A stretch of 64,000 bases of DNA from Watersipora subatra (Eukaryota > Bryozoa > Gymnolaemata > Cheilostomatida > Watersiporidae), in assembly GCF_963576615.1 (NCBI RefSeq), contig NC_088710.1, positions 2,522,001 to 2,586,000 on the forward strand, in the 5' to 3' direction. Below, in pieces: positions 1-11,500 of the stretch (position 1 is the stretch's first letter; every line of letters starts with the position of its first letter). Made by a program: the position numbers and the translations under genes. A model generated the notes under the pieces. The model was not told the DNA's origin. It searched no databases and saw only the letters and a program-made list of their open reading frames with translations.

Positions 1-457
1 GGGGTGCATTGTAATCGATTTTAAGCAGTCTAGTCACTCATTTTGCATTTCGATCTTCGTGATTTGAATCAAACAAAAATTTGTGTATGATCATCTGTGT
101 TCATGTAAAACTAATGTTTTTATATTTTTTGTGAAAAAATGTAATTTTTAACAATGACAAATTTTATCTTTAATAAATTGTCTCATATATACTTATACAT
201 TAGCCTATGTCACGAATAGGCTAACCTTGAATAAGTGCCCATGGGATTTCGTAAGGACTGACACAGTTTTGCACCCAGATACCATGGTGTGCTGATCACA
301 AAATATTGATTTGCTAGGGCATGTGTTTATAAAGGTAGAGCAACAAAGTACGTCTAAATTTCTCTAAACTGCAAAGTTCCACATGACTAGTACGAATGTG
401 ACCACATTATTATCAGCTGATTGAAAGAGGAATAAGGCAGCATCTAGATTACGCAGC
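1..457. other. Left edge, no gene recognised
   Basis: AT-rich sequence without a convincing reading frame. An AATAAA at 172-177 on + could be the poly(A) signal of a gene ending to the left of the window, but no coding sequence precedes it here, so this is only a possibility. Confidence 0.3.
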
Positions 458-1245
458 ATGTATGTACATATACATAGAATGTATGTATATACATAGAATG
501 TATGTATATATATATACATAGGATGTATGTATATATGCATAGGATGTATGTACATATACATAGGATGTATGTACATATACATAGAATGTATGTATATATA
601 CATAGGATGTATGTACATATACATAGGATGTATGTACATATACATAGAATGTATGTATATATACATAGGATGTATGTACATATACATAGGATGTATGTAC
701 ATATACATATGATGTATGTACGTATACATAGAATGTATGTATGTATACATAGAATGTATGTACACATACATAGGATGTATGTACATATACATAGAATATA
801 TGTACATATACATAGGATGTACATGCATGTACATAGGATGTATGTGCATATACATAGGATGTATGTACATATACATAGGATGTATGTACATATACATAGA
901 ATGTATGTATATATACATAGGATGTATGTATATATACATAGGATGTATGTACATATACATAGGATGTATGTACATATACATAGAATGTATGTATATATAC
1001 ATAGGATGTATGTACATATACATAGGATGTATGTACATATACATAGAATGTATGTATATATACATAGAATGTATGTATATATACATAGGATGTCCATACG
1101 TATACATATTATGTATGTACGTATACATAGAATGTATGTACGTATACATAGGATGTACTTGCATGTACATAGGATGTATGTGCATGTACATATGATGTAT
1201 GTATGTATACATGGGATGTATGTGCGTGTACATAGGATGTATGTC
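458..1245. repeat. 21-bp tandem array (about 37 copies)
   Basis: The unit is close to GATGTATGTACATATACATAG, with substitutions at the C/T and A/G positions. It is purine/pyrimidine alternating and partly self-complementary (TGTACATATACA). Because 21 is divisible by three, five overlapping reading frames stay open through it on both strands (up to 289 aa); they are products of the periodicity, not genes. Confidence 0.95.
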
Positions 1246-1350
1246 CTTAATTAGATGTGATTATGTTCGATTCTGTTTAGGTTGCAACGTAAAATATCGA
1301 GATGAGTTTTAGCTTTTATTTCAAATTATCTTTATGTGATCATCAATTTT

Positions 1351-1418
1351 TATGGTCATGTCTATGACTATGCCTATGGTCATGTCTATGACTATGCCTA
1401 TGGTCATGTCTATGCCTG
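1351..1418. repeat. 24-bp tandem repeat (about 2.8 copies)
   Basis: The unit TATGGTCATGTCTATGACTATGCC is repeated almost perfectly. It lies just right of the 21-bp array and has no coding context. Confidence 0.85.
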
Positions 1419-4400
1419 GAATATTGGTGATGTCAAGTTAGCCGAGAAGTGGTCCTTGGAATTTCGTTTTTGTGAGACTAAAATTATTCGCATAACTTGC
1501 TAGTTAGACGAAAATTAATGCTTTTTCAATTCTCAAGTCAGCTATTAAGGGATCATATATGGCACTAGCTGTGCTACCCGGCATATGTACAATTTGCATA
1601 AGCTTAATGAGCCTTAGCTGAAAGCAAAGACAGAGTCTAAAAGTGGGTTTATTCATAAAAAAAAAACAATCATAAATGGGAAATGGTGACATGGTTTTGT
1701 ACTACACTTTGTTGAAGGTGGTGTTTGTTGACACTTACCCGTTACAACTCCTGTGCTAGAGACAACCAGGTCTGGTAAAGGCACCTACACCTCACTACGA
1801 GTAGATGAGTCTGTTTTGCCTATAGCGTGCCGTCACCGTGCCGTCACTGTGCTTTAGTATTATCTGATGCTATCAGTTATCTTTTCAAGATGAACTTCCA
1901 TAAAATTTTAGTAGATTTTTTCAGAAAGTATCAGTATTTTTTCATCGTTTGCGATTGTTTTTGATGTTTGAGGGGAGTCGACTGTCAGGATGTTTCAAGA
2001 TTAAAAGCGAAAAAACTTGATCGTGATTAATACACTCGGAGCGAGTGAAAGCGCCATCATGGCGTCTATAGTTGCAAAGACATAGATAAAATCTAGATGC
2101 GTAACACTTCAACTTGAACGCAATAGCCGATATCAACTCTAGCAACGATAACAACTAGTGACATCATTTCCGCATGTATTTTTCTTCTGAGCCTTCCAAC
2201 CACAATTAAGTTTAAGAAACATCCTAGCAGTCAGATCACCTCAAACATCAAAAACAATCGCATACGACAGAAACACGCGGATACATTCTGACAAAATCTA
2301 CTAAAATTTTGTGTAATCATCTTGCTATTGTCCAACAAGTTATTAATGCCTCTCACAGCGCAATAATTTAAAGTTTCGTGATTCTCTTTTCAGATCACAG
2401 TAAAAATTGATCGCACTTGTATCACTGATTCAATACTTACCATACATCTAAGAGTGGTCCTCATTGAGATATATATAGCTTTTTGTCTCAAACAGGAAGA
2501 CGAGTACTTGTGGCATACATAAAAGTGATGTATTAAAACCTGTGGAGATGATGAACGGCTTCAGCACACTTAACCAATTTGAAATCTAATTTTTATTAAC
2601 ATTTACTATTTTAATTTCATATCAACTTGGATGTGTAGTATTTATTTGTCCTTATAAATATAAATTACTTTGCTGACAAGGCAACATAAAAGTACAGTCA
2701 AACCTAGACACAAAGGTAACCTGGCTCAAAAGCATTTTTTATCAAAACTGTCGTACGTTGGAGTAATTATTTTTGTAAAAATAGTATTAAAACAGTAATT
2801 AATAATATAGTATTAAAACAAATACATTATGAAAACTATAGAAAAACTTCAAAAGCTAAAATTGTACAGTAATAATCTATACGAGGTTTATATTGTCATT
2901 TTACCTTAGCAATAAACTGATCAGTGATACACGTTCACTATTCTCATAGAAAACATTGGTTATAAAGTCAACCTGAACTATTACCCTGTTCTGTAGTAGT
3001 CAGGATCATTGCACGAGCGGATAACTCCTTACACTATTTACAGTCGAACCTTTGTAAACGAAGTTAACTGTTTAGAGACTTGCTGCACATGTTAGACCCT
3101 CATGTATTGCAGCAATAACTCCCAGAGGAATGCACTGTATTTCGTTTTTGTATACCAGTATAATCATCATTATGATCAATACCTCAAATGTGAATGTACA
3201 ATGTATCTCAAAAAATGTAACAAACTAAATTATGTGTACAAAACTAGATTAATGAACTATTTTTCTCATTTCATCTTCAGTTATCACGGCCAACTTCTGC
3301 TCTTTCACTCGGTTTAGGATTTTGTTGTTGACATTGCTTTCCTTTTTATGATAAATGCTTGACGCTTCAGTTTTTAAAGAATTGATATAAGATGTTTGTT
3401 GATGTTTTTTTTGCTTAGATTCTTAAAAATCACTGCCCTCTTTTTTGGACTACTGCTCCCTCTCATACGAGCTTTCTTGCACATTATGATTTTAAAACTA
3501 AAAAAAGGTTTGATTACTGTTTATCATTGTTCAACACCATAGAACCAGCTACGTAAAAGAGATCTGTGTACATATGCACTGATTTATAAATCTGCAATGT
3601 TTGGCAGGCATCTGATGTCATATGTTGGTTTTTACTGGGGTTAATTGAAATATTTGCTCAGTTTTTACATCATATGTCCAAAGAAACTGTACGCTAGGGT
3701 GATCATCAGTCAAGGTTTGATTGTAATGCCGGAGATGTACAGGTCTAGGTCTAGCAAACACAGAAATATTATTAATATCCTAATTGTTTTACTAATGTTT
3801 GTATGTTCCGTGAAGGGTTCAGACGTCTTATTTCTCTGCAGTGAAAATCTCATCAGCTTTGATAGTATATATCTTTCATTGTTATGGCAACTAGTAGTCG
3901 TGTACTTATATCCTCGGAGTCTTTTTTATCACCTTTACTGTCTTGTCATAAGCTTATAATCATAGGGGCGTTGCTGTCATTTGCCAAAGAAATGAGAAAA
4001 CCTTAATTGGTTAACCATGAAATATTTGGTGTAATTTATTTGAGTGGCCAGCACAGTTGATGTTCTTAACAAGGTCACACGATGCAAATAGTTGCTCTAA
4101 CAGCTGGCTAAATCTGACCAATAGAGGATGATTAAATTGGGTAATTGGTAATTTGTTTAGTTGCTGGTGTAACCAGGTAGTAATGTGCCTAAACAGGGAG
4201 GAACATCGTTATAAAAACAAACAGTCTGCACAACTCTTTTGCCTTCAGAGGTGTCTGTGTTTGTTTGTAGTTTTTGGTGTTCCTAGGTGTTCAAATTTGC
4301 ATACAAATCAGTGCAATGTGCAATTAGTACAAATGTGCAATTAGTACTCATTGCACTATTTGTACTCGTTTGAGCAATGAGAACGAATGAGAACTTTTGT

Positions 4401-4570
4401 ATTCATTGCACTATTTGTACAATGAGTACAAATGTGTTCAATGCTGATTATATTCTGCACAGTTTGATTTTGTTTCATTAGAAATTGTATGTATGACAAC
4501 TCCCTTGAAAACCTGATTGCAGAATAATTGGTCATAAAGACTACTATCATCTCATATCTGTTGTGTTGTA
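1419..4570. other. Intergenic stretch left of ORMDL
   Basis: No recognisable gene. Two transposon-end-like motifs of the form CAGTCAAACCT or CAGTCGAACCT, at about 2696 and 3042, resemble the TIR ends of elements elsewhere in the window but have no partner end. A 104-aa frame at 3645-3959 has a hydrophobic stretch but no family resemblance or convincing splice sites. The 5' UTR exon and promoter of ORMDL may lie here. Confidence 0.4.
4310..4445. repeat. Short direct and inverted repeats upstream of ORMDL
   Basis: Variants of GTGCAATTAGTACAAAT, CATTGCACTATTTGTAC and GTACAAATGTG alternate in both orientations over about 130 bp. The stretch can fold on itself. It sits about 150 bp upstream of the ORMDL start codon; no function is implied by the sequence. 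Confidence 0.6.
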
Positions 4571-4591
4571 ATTAGCGACCGACGCTGAAGG

Positions 4592-7449
4592 ATGAATGTG
4601 GGCACGGCAAGCAGTGAAAACAACCCCACCCATTCCTACCTGAACAGCAAGGGGATGTGGTTATTTTATTCATTGCTGGTATTACTTCTTCATTGGGTAA
4701 TACTCAGTGTACCATTCATAAGTTCTGCTCTTGCTTGGACTCTCACAAATGTCATACACAACGTGGTAAGTTTTATTCTCCTTTCCATTGTCTCCTTCAT
4801 TCACAATTTATACAAATGTATATTAATAAATGATAATCGTCGCTGAGCAAATACAGTCTTGTTGAGTAGCTTGTAGGTAAACCACATGCAAGTATATCCT
4901 GTTGCAGAATGTGTATTTGCAATTGCGCTCAGCTGGAATCCTCTGCACTGCTTGACTTTATAACAACAATAGTTAATATTTGTTCTTCTGCAGAGCTGGG
5001 CAATATGTTAGCTTGATTAGAATGTGCCAGGTAATTAGTAATACCTCACCCATTTCCTCATGTGAAGAAAAGTATTAGCTATATAGCGGAGAACTAAGGC
5101 AATACTTGATATGGTACTTGTAACAGTTGTTTCACAATCTAACGCTAACAAACCATTATGCTTGTAGGGCATGTTTATACTGTTACACATGGTGAAGGGA
5201 ACGCCTTGGAATACGACTGATCAGGGAGAGGCCAGAATGCTCACGCAGTGGGAACAGCTAGATCGGGGTCAGCAGTTTACAGGCACAAAAAAGTTTCTGA
5301 CAGTTGTTCCAATAGTGCTGTAAGTATTAGTGTGCTGTCAATAAGTACTTATTAGTGTATTTACTTTTTTATATACAGTGGACCCCGCTGTATGACATTA
5401 ATTTGTTCTGGTGTTGGCATTGTAAGGCGAAAATGTTGTATAGAGGAGTATAAAAACTCATATTAATTATCTGATGCAAATACCCCTAGTATAAAACATC
5501 AAAATTTTGTACACACGCTGTACATATTAAAAATTATTAACAGATAGTTAATAGTATAATAATCTTAGTAACTATAGTTACCTACAGTAACTTAAGTGTA
5601 TTTAGTGGTTGTGATCTGCTTATAATTATGGCTATGATTCTTCTTCCTTCTATGTCATTATCAATCTTAGGCCCCATAGCTAACGAATTTAAGTTATATA
5701 TGTAATTATATAGTTATATACGTATAATTAAGTAAAGTCTATAGTAAATATTATATTAAATGCAGACTGGCGCATTAAATTTTCACCTTCGCTTACTTTT
5801 CACTAATTTTCATTTCACTCACACAATATCATGCATTCATGAAGCATACATCAAGCATTCACAAAACACGAAGCATGCTGAACTGAGAAAGAGAGCGAGC
5901 ATCTCTTTCAGGTGTTGTGGGAGGGATTTCGGCGGATAGCATACCTGCATCTTCATTATTCCGATGTATTCAGCACACCGATTGCTAATTTGGAATTTCA
6001 TGAGACATTTTTGGCGATGTCGTATAATGGGAAAAAAACTGTAACGGGGTGAAAAAACATCATGTTCCGCATCGTAAGGAGAAAAAACCGTAAAACAGGG
6101 ACATCATAACCCGGGCTCACTGTACGGTAATTTCGTTTTTATGTATTTAGATATGATGCATTTTAATCCCATGTGTAGTTATCTGCAGTATTTATTAAAG
6201 CAGGTCTTCAATAAATAATGATTAATAATTGGTAATAAATTAATAAATAAATACTTTTAATATATAAAGAACAAATTACAGTGAGTTAGCTCTAATATAT
6301 GACATTTATAATATAGAAAGAAAATCTCCAACTTGCATGTAAAGGGTTCATTGTTTACAAAATGGAATGTTTTCTATTTAGCAAAGGTCGAAAGTCAAAC
6401 TATGTTTGGTAAAAAGATCATTAGATCATTGGTGACCACCTCATCATTCTAGTGGTCTTTTTGCTGCTTTGCTAAAAACTAAAGGGACAAGATGGAGTTG
6501 ATCGATTTTGATGAACCATCTCTGCAGATGAATATGGTGTTTGAGTTTCAGATTTGTTTTATTGTATTCTAGCTTACTTGAGGTATATAATTACATATTT
6601 CTCTTGCTAGCCAGAACTACCATGTAATTATTTATTGTCGGGCTAGATCATAAGTTAGATGTGAATCATGCCCTAGTCTTTAGCCATCTACTTACGTGCA
6701 TACATACATGTAACTGTCATCCTATTAGATTACCTAGGTAGGTGTGCATTCTTGTTATTTTCAGTCAGCATGTACTAAATGCTAAAGGAAAGTTAGTCTT
6801 TTCATGAGCCGATGTTCCTACATCTGCACATTTGCTAATTCATTTAATTTGCTCATGTATGTTAGTCTGTGTACGATCTGTCTGTTGAAACGATCGCTGG
6901 TCAATAGCATCATGGTTTTACTGTCAAGGACACAATTTTGTACTCATTCAATAACTAGTCGGAAATCATTCTTTTCCGCGTAAGATCATTTTTGTCTCGA
7001 CCTGTAAGAGTTGATTGAAGAACTAAACTGTTGTGATCTTGTACAGGTCACCACATTAATCCAGTTATTAGACTCAGAAACGTCCGAGTAGAAGACCTCT
7101 GAATTAGAGAAATCTAATTCTTCTGCGTGGTAACTTAACAATAAGTCTTCACTGCAACATGACCTCATGGAAACCAAGCAATTGTTATTAGCTACTATCA
7201 GTAAATCATTACTTTTAAGTACCAATAGTTTGCTGTTGTAGTACTAGTTTGCTTTGTTAGTTTGATTATGTCTTCAGGGCTGCAAGTACGAGAGAGTTTA
7301 TCTAATGTTGTAGGTTTATCCTAACAAGCCTTTATACAGTCTTCAATAAAGCACATTTCTTCATCAATGCTGTAACGCTGGGCTTTGTCATCGTCCCCAA
7401 ATTGCCTCAGCTGCACCAGGTTCGGTTGTTCAATATAAACAAGTACTGA
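4592..7449 (+). CDS. ORMDL: ORMDL family sphingolipid biosynthesis regulator (3 exons, 153 aa)
   Basis: Coding exons are 4592-4765, 5168-5319 and 7314-7449, with GT-AG introns in phases 0 and 2, summing to 462 nt (153 codons plus stop), exactly the usual ORMDL length. ORMDL is a small ER membrane protein that binds serine palmitoyltransferase and restrains the first step of sphingolipid synthesis when ceramide is high. Family hallmarks visible are the MNVGTA start, TLTNVIHN at the end of exon 1, [12 protein letters not shown] and TQWEQLD in exon 2, and PKLPQLH with an NINKY terminus in exon 3. Hydrophobic segments follow residue 22 and fill exon 3. A splice-like TAATTAG just before the start suggests an upstream 5' UTR exon. 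Intron 2 contains a 747-bp TIR element. Divergent spots are the NNPTHSY stretch near residues 10-16 and SLYTVFN in exon 3. Family identity is firm; which vertebrate paralogue it matches is not meaningful. Confidence 0.95.
5376..6122. mobile_element. 747-bp TIR element (MITE-like, TA target site) in ORMDL intron 2
   Basis: Left end CAGTGGACCCCGCTGTATGA and the reverse complement of the right end, CAGTGAGCCCGGGTTATGAT, are imperfect terminal inverted repeats, each flanked by TA. There is no transposase frame. The ends and TA duplication fit a non-autonomous Tc1/mariner-pogo type element. A degenerate relative in opposite orientation lies at about 46005-46745. Confidence 0.75.
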
Positions 7450-8536
7450 GTACTGAACCACTACATTTAACAAACGGTCCACATAGTTCCTTCGCCCTAT
7501 GATATATCTGTTATGCGAACATACTATGAGGGATGTTAGACTTCCTTTGCTTATAATTTGTCTATTTACACACACTTGTACTGTGAGGGTTGCCTTCCCT
7601 TGTAAGATACCAAGTCAGGTCGCTAAAATGCATTCACCGTGTACTAATTACTATTACAAAGTGACGCCCACACATTTCTGAGTTATATTTCTACTCAACA
7701 TGGTGTTGAATGAATCATGAGTCAAAACAAGATTGCGGCAAATCATTTATGTCAGAACTGTCAAGATCATACATCGCAGGTTGCTGTCATGTGTCTTGAA
7801 ATTAACTAAAACAACTGTACTTTCCTTCCACTCATCTGTGATTTGATTGTTGAGATGGGCACCACTGTTTTGTATAGCTTCCAACCCTCAGGAATGCCGC
7901 TGAGCTGGATTACTTATATATTGGTTTATAGTTTTATTGTATTATAAATAAACTGTCACATATATACCTGTATAGCAAATAATCCGATTTGTCAAAGAAT
8001 CCATGAATAATAAGAATATACGGCTGAATTCGAGATTAGCTAAAAACGTTTACATATGATTTGTGATTTATGCGTAGAACCATCTGGTCGAGTTTGCACA
8101 AAGAATACAAATAGTCAAACATCACTCATAGGCTACCGATAGCTAACAAATTCCCAGCTGCTCACCAACAATACCAAAACAGACGGGTAGGTAATACACG
8201 TAGTGAATAACAAATCATTGAAAGTGATTTGATAAACTTCAACAAAAGCAATTATTGCAGAGATCCACTAAAGTTAGCTAATATATTCATTATCAATATT
8301 CTTGAGCCCATGATTTCAGTATGAAATAATTTATACCTAGTCTATTTGAAGAAAAAAAGGAAGGTTGACATGGTAATATTAGTAGATGAAACTAACAACT
8401 TTCCCATAATTCCCATCATTTAGTTATATCTTGAGACCATTCGAGTCACATAAAATCACAGGAGTATTTGTTGGCAGACTGAACACACGAGCCTCTGTTG
8501 ATATACTGATACACACAGTACACTAGGCTTAAAATA
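7450..8536. other. Convergent intergenic region, shared 3' ends of ORMDL and ceramide synthase
   Basis: About 1.1 kb separates the two stop codons. No further coding sequence is apparent; the frame at 7499-7681 has no support. Confidence 0.6.
7933..7952. terminator. Opposed poly(A) signals between ORMDL and ceramide synthase
   Basis: AATAAA on + at 7947-7952 lies about 500 nt after the ORMDL stop. AATAAA on - (TTTATT at 7933-7938) lies about 600 nt after the ceramide synthase stop. If both are used, cleavage downstream of each would make the two transcripts overlap at their 3' ends by several tens of bases. Confidence 0.5.
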
Positions 8537-11500
8537 CTATTCGGAGTGTCCATGTACTCCATTCGTCCTGCCATTCGCTTGATGGCCACGGTTCTTTTCT
8601 CCTGCATCGCTCGAATCCGACTCCTCACTGCAGCTTCGTATGTCCTTTTCCACCTATAGGCAGCAGGTCAGCATTAAGAGATAAATGAGACAAGGTCCTT
8701 CCTCATAGCAGCATTATAGGGTAATATTTAAAGTTATCTTTTAAAATGATACCCATATTACATACCTCATACTAGAACATGCACTGCATGTTATTTACGA
8801 AAACCCTTTTGCAATAATGAACAGCAAATTCACAATTCTAGAATTGTAGCAATGTCATTGGAGGAGAAGAGACTCACCTGCCCAACCATAACAGCTTTGT
8901 AGGCAGCATGGGATATGATGCCAAACCAGAGGATATGAAGAATTTGCAGTAGAAACAGCAATCCGTTAAATAAAAATATGGACCTCGCATAGCCAAGTAT
9001 CTCTGTCGCCTCAACCGCTGTCGTGTACAGGATGCTGTCAATTATATATATTGCTGTATATTACAACAAGCTTGACTTGGTACTACACATTAGTCACTAG
9101 AGATGAGCACTCCATGGTTCACAGACATCTGCTTGCTAGCCATGTTCACAGACACCTGCTTGCTAGTCATGTTCACAGATATCAGCTTGCTAGCCATGTT
9201 CACAGACATCAGCTTGCTAGCCATGTTCACAGACATCTGCTCTCTAGCTATGTTCACAGACATCTGCTTGTTAGCCATATTCACAGACAGCTGCTTGCTA
9301 GCCATGTTCACAGACATCTGCTTGCTAGTCATGTTCACAGACATCTGCTTACTAGCCATGTTCACAGACATGGCTAGCAAGCAGCTGATAAGTGTCATTA
9401 GATCAAAAATCATAGCTAATGTACACATAATTACAATTTACAAGGACTGTAGTACAGAGAATACAGTCAAACCTTTCAGCTTTCAAACCAGTCAAGCTTT
9501 CCAACCTATGTATATTGTAAATTTTGAGCAAATATTTGTGTACTTCCATGGTTACCTCCACCAAACAGACGTCTGAAGTTTTTTGACCTTTACAGATTTG
9601 TGAATCAGCGCGGGTAGACAATTCTTCAGTTTTCTTTACCACAGTATGGTTTTCTTTACAAACACTATGGTTTTCTTTACAAACAGTATGGTTTTCTTTA
9701 CCACAGTATGGTTTTCTTTACCACAGTATGGTTTTCTTTACCACAGTATGGTTTTCTTTACCACAGTATGGTTTTCTTTACCACAGTATGGTTTTCTTTA
9801 CCACAGTATGGTTTTCTTTACCACAGTATGGTTTTCTTTACCACAGTATGGTTTTCTTTACAAACAGTATGGTTTTCTTTACAAACAGTATGGTTTTCTT
9901 TACCACAGTATGGTTTTCTTTACCACAGTGTGGTTTTCTTTACCACAGTATGGTTTTCTTTACAAACAGTATGGTTTTCTTTACCACAGTATGGTTTTCT
10001 TTACCACAGTATGGTTTTCTTTACTACAGTATGGTTTTCTTTACCACAGTATGGTTTTCTTTACCACAGTATGGTTTTCTTTACCACAGTATGGTTTTCT
10101 TTACCACAGTATGGTTTTCTTTACCACAGTATGGTTTTCGCAGTGTTCAAGTACTACTAAACAGAATTCAATGAATGCCACAAAGGCTGATACATGTGGT
10201 AGTAGTGGTGAAAAAGAAAAAGTAATGCTTTCCTTGAATTTAAAGATGTCAATTAGAGAAAAGCGTCAGCCAATATCTTTGGATCAGTTCTACAAAAAGT
10301 TATGGTGACAAGAAAATGTATGAGAAATGAAAAAAATCGAAGAACGAGTGAATGTGGAGAACATATTTGAAAATAAAAGGTAATAATAGGGATAAACGAG
10401 GTGAGCTAAGTTAGTTTAAAATCAAATAGTCGTCAAAGATGAGTAGTAAGATCAGTTCCACATCTGTCTCTACCTACCTGTAAAAACCCATCTCTCTACC
10501 TACCTGTAAAAACCCTTCTCTCTCTACCTACCTGTATAAACCCATCTCTCTCTACCTACCTGTATAAACCCATCTCTCTCTACCTACCTGTATAAACCCA
10601 TCTCTCTACCTACCTGTAAAAACCCTTCTCTCTCTACCTACCTGTATGAACCCTCTGTTTCCTCTATCTCAGATGCACCACCCGCCTGTGTTTAAAGGTC
10701 GACTTGCAACAAAGTTTACGTTACAATTATTTGGTATCAAAAGGTTTACCATGTCTTACTTTGCTGTGTTTTAGGTTCAAAATACAGTGAAACCTCGGTT
10801 CTCGGACATAATCCGTTCCAAAAAGTTATTCGAAAACCGAGTTGTCGATATCCGAAACAATTAATCCCATTAGAATTAACATATGTAGATTTTAATCCGC
10901 TCCAAGACAATTAACAACTTCGGTAAAGTATCTTTTTAACATTTTACACTATAAACTGTACTGTATCCTACATACTATAAAAAACAGGCAGATATAGATC
11001 GTGTTTATTTTTAATAAAATATTTTCTATCTATGATGATGAAAACAAAAAGTAAACATTTTGAATGTTTTGCTCTTAAAACATCGAAAAGATTCAGCAGT
11101 TAAACTTGAAACTTAATTGCATAAACCTGATAACAAAATAATTGCTTAAATTGAGCATAAACTTAATTGTATTGCATTCACATTTAAGGTATTATCATTA
11201 AGTTTTTGGCTATAGAAGACAACAAACAAATTAACAAACGAAAATTCCTCTTGGAATGTTTGCTCCGACACAAAGGTTGTAACATACAACGCAAATCACA
11301 AACTAACTTCATTTGCAAAAGTTTGATTGTGAATAGTTGTAAGAGTTATCTACTCATGCAATGATTTTGATTAATTGTGTTAGAAAGTCAGTGAGTGGAG
11401 TAATAGTGCTGGAAGATAACTTGTGCTAGTGATCGAGTTACAAATGTCTATCAACCTGACCATTTGCAGCTGTGCAATGTTAAATAATGCAGGTCAGTCG

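Noticed and set aside
364-1254. Five overlapping frames of 61-289 aa on both strands
   Set aside because: All read the 21-bp array; the open frames follow from a period divisible by three, with no non-repeat domain.
3645-3959. 104-aa frame with a hydrophobic stretch that could be a signal peptide
   Set aside because: No recognisable domain, no supporting splice sites or conservation signal; random frames of this length are expected in 64 kb.
9646-10308. 220-aa frame on +
   Set aside because: Mostly the 20-bp array; the non-repeat tail shows no family features and is antisense within an intron.
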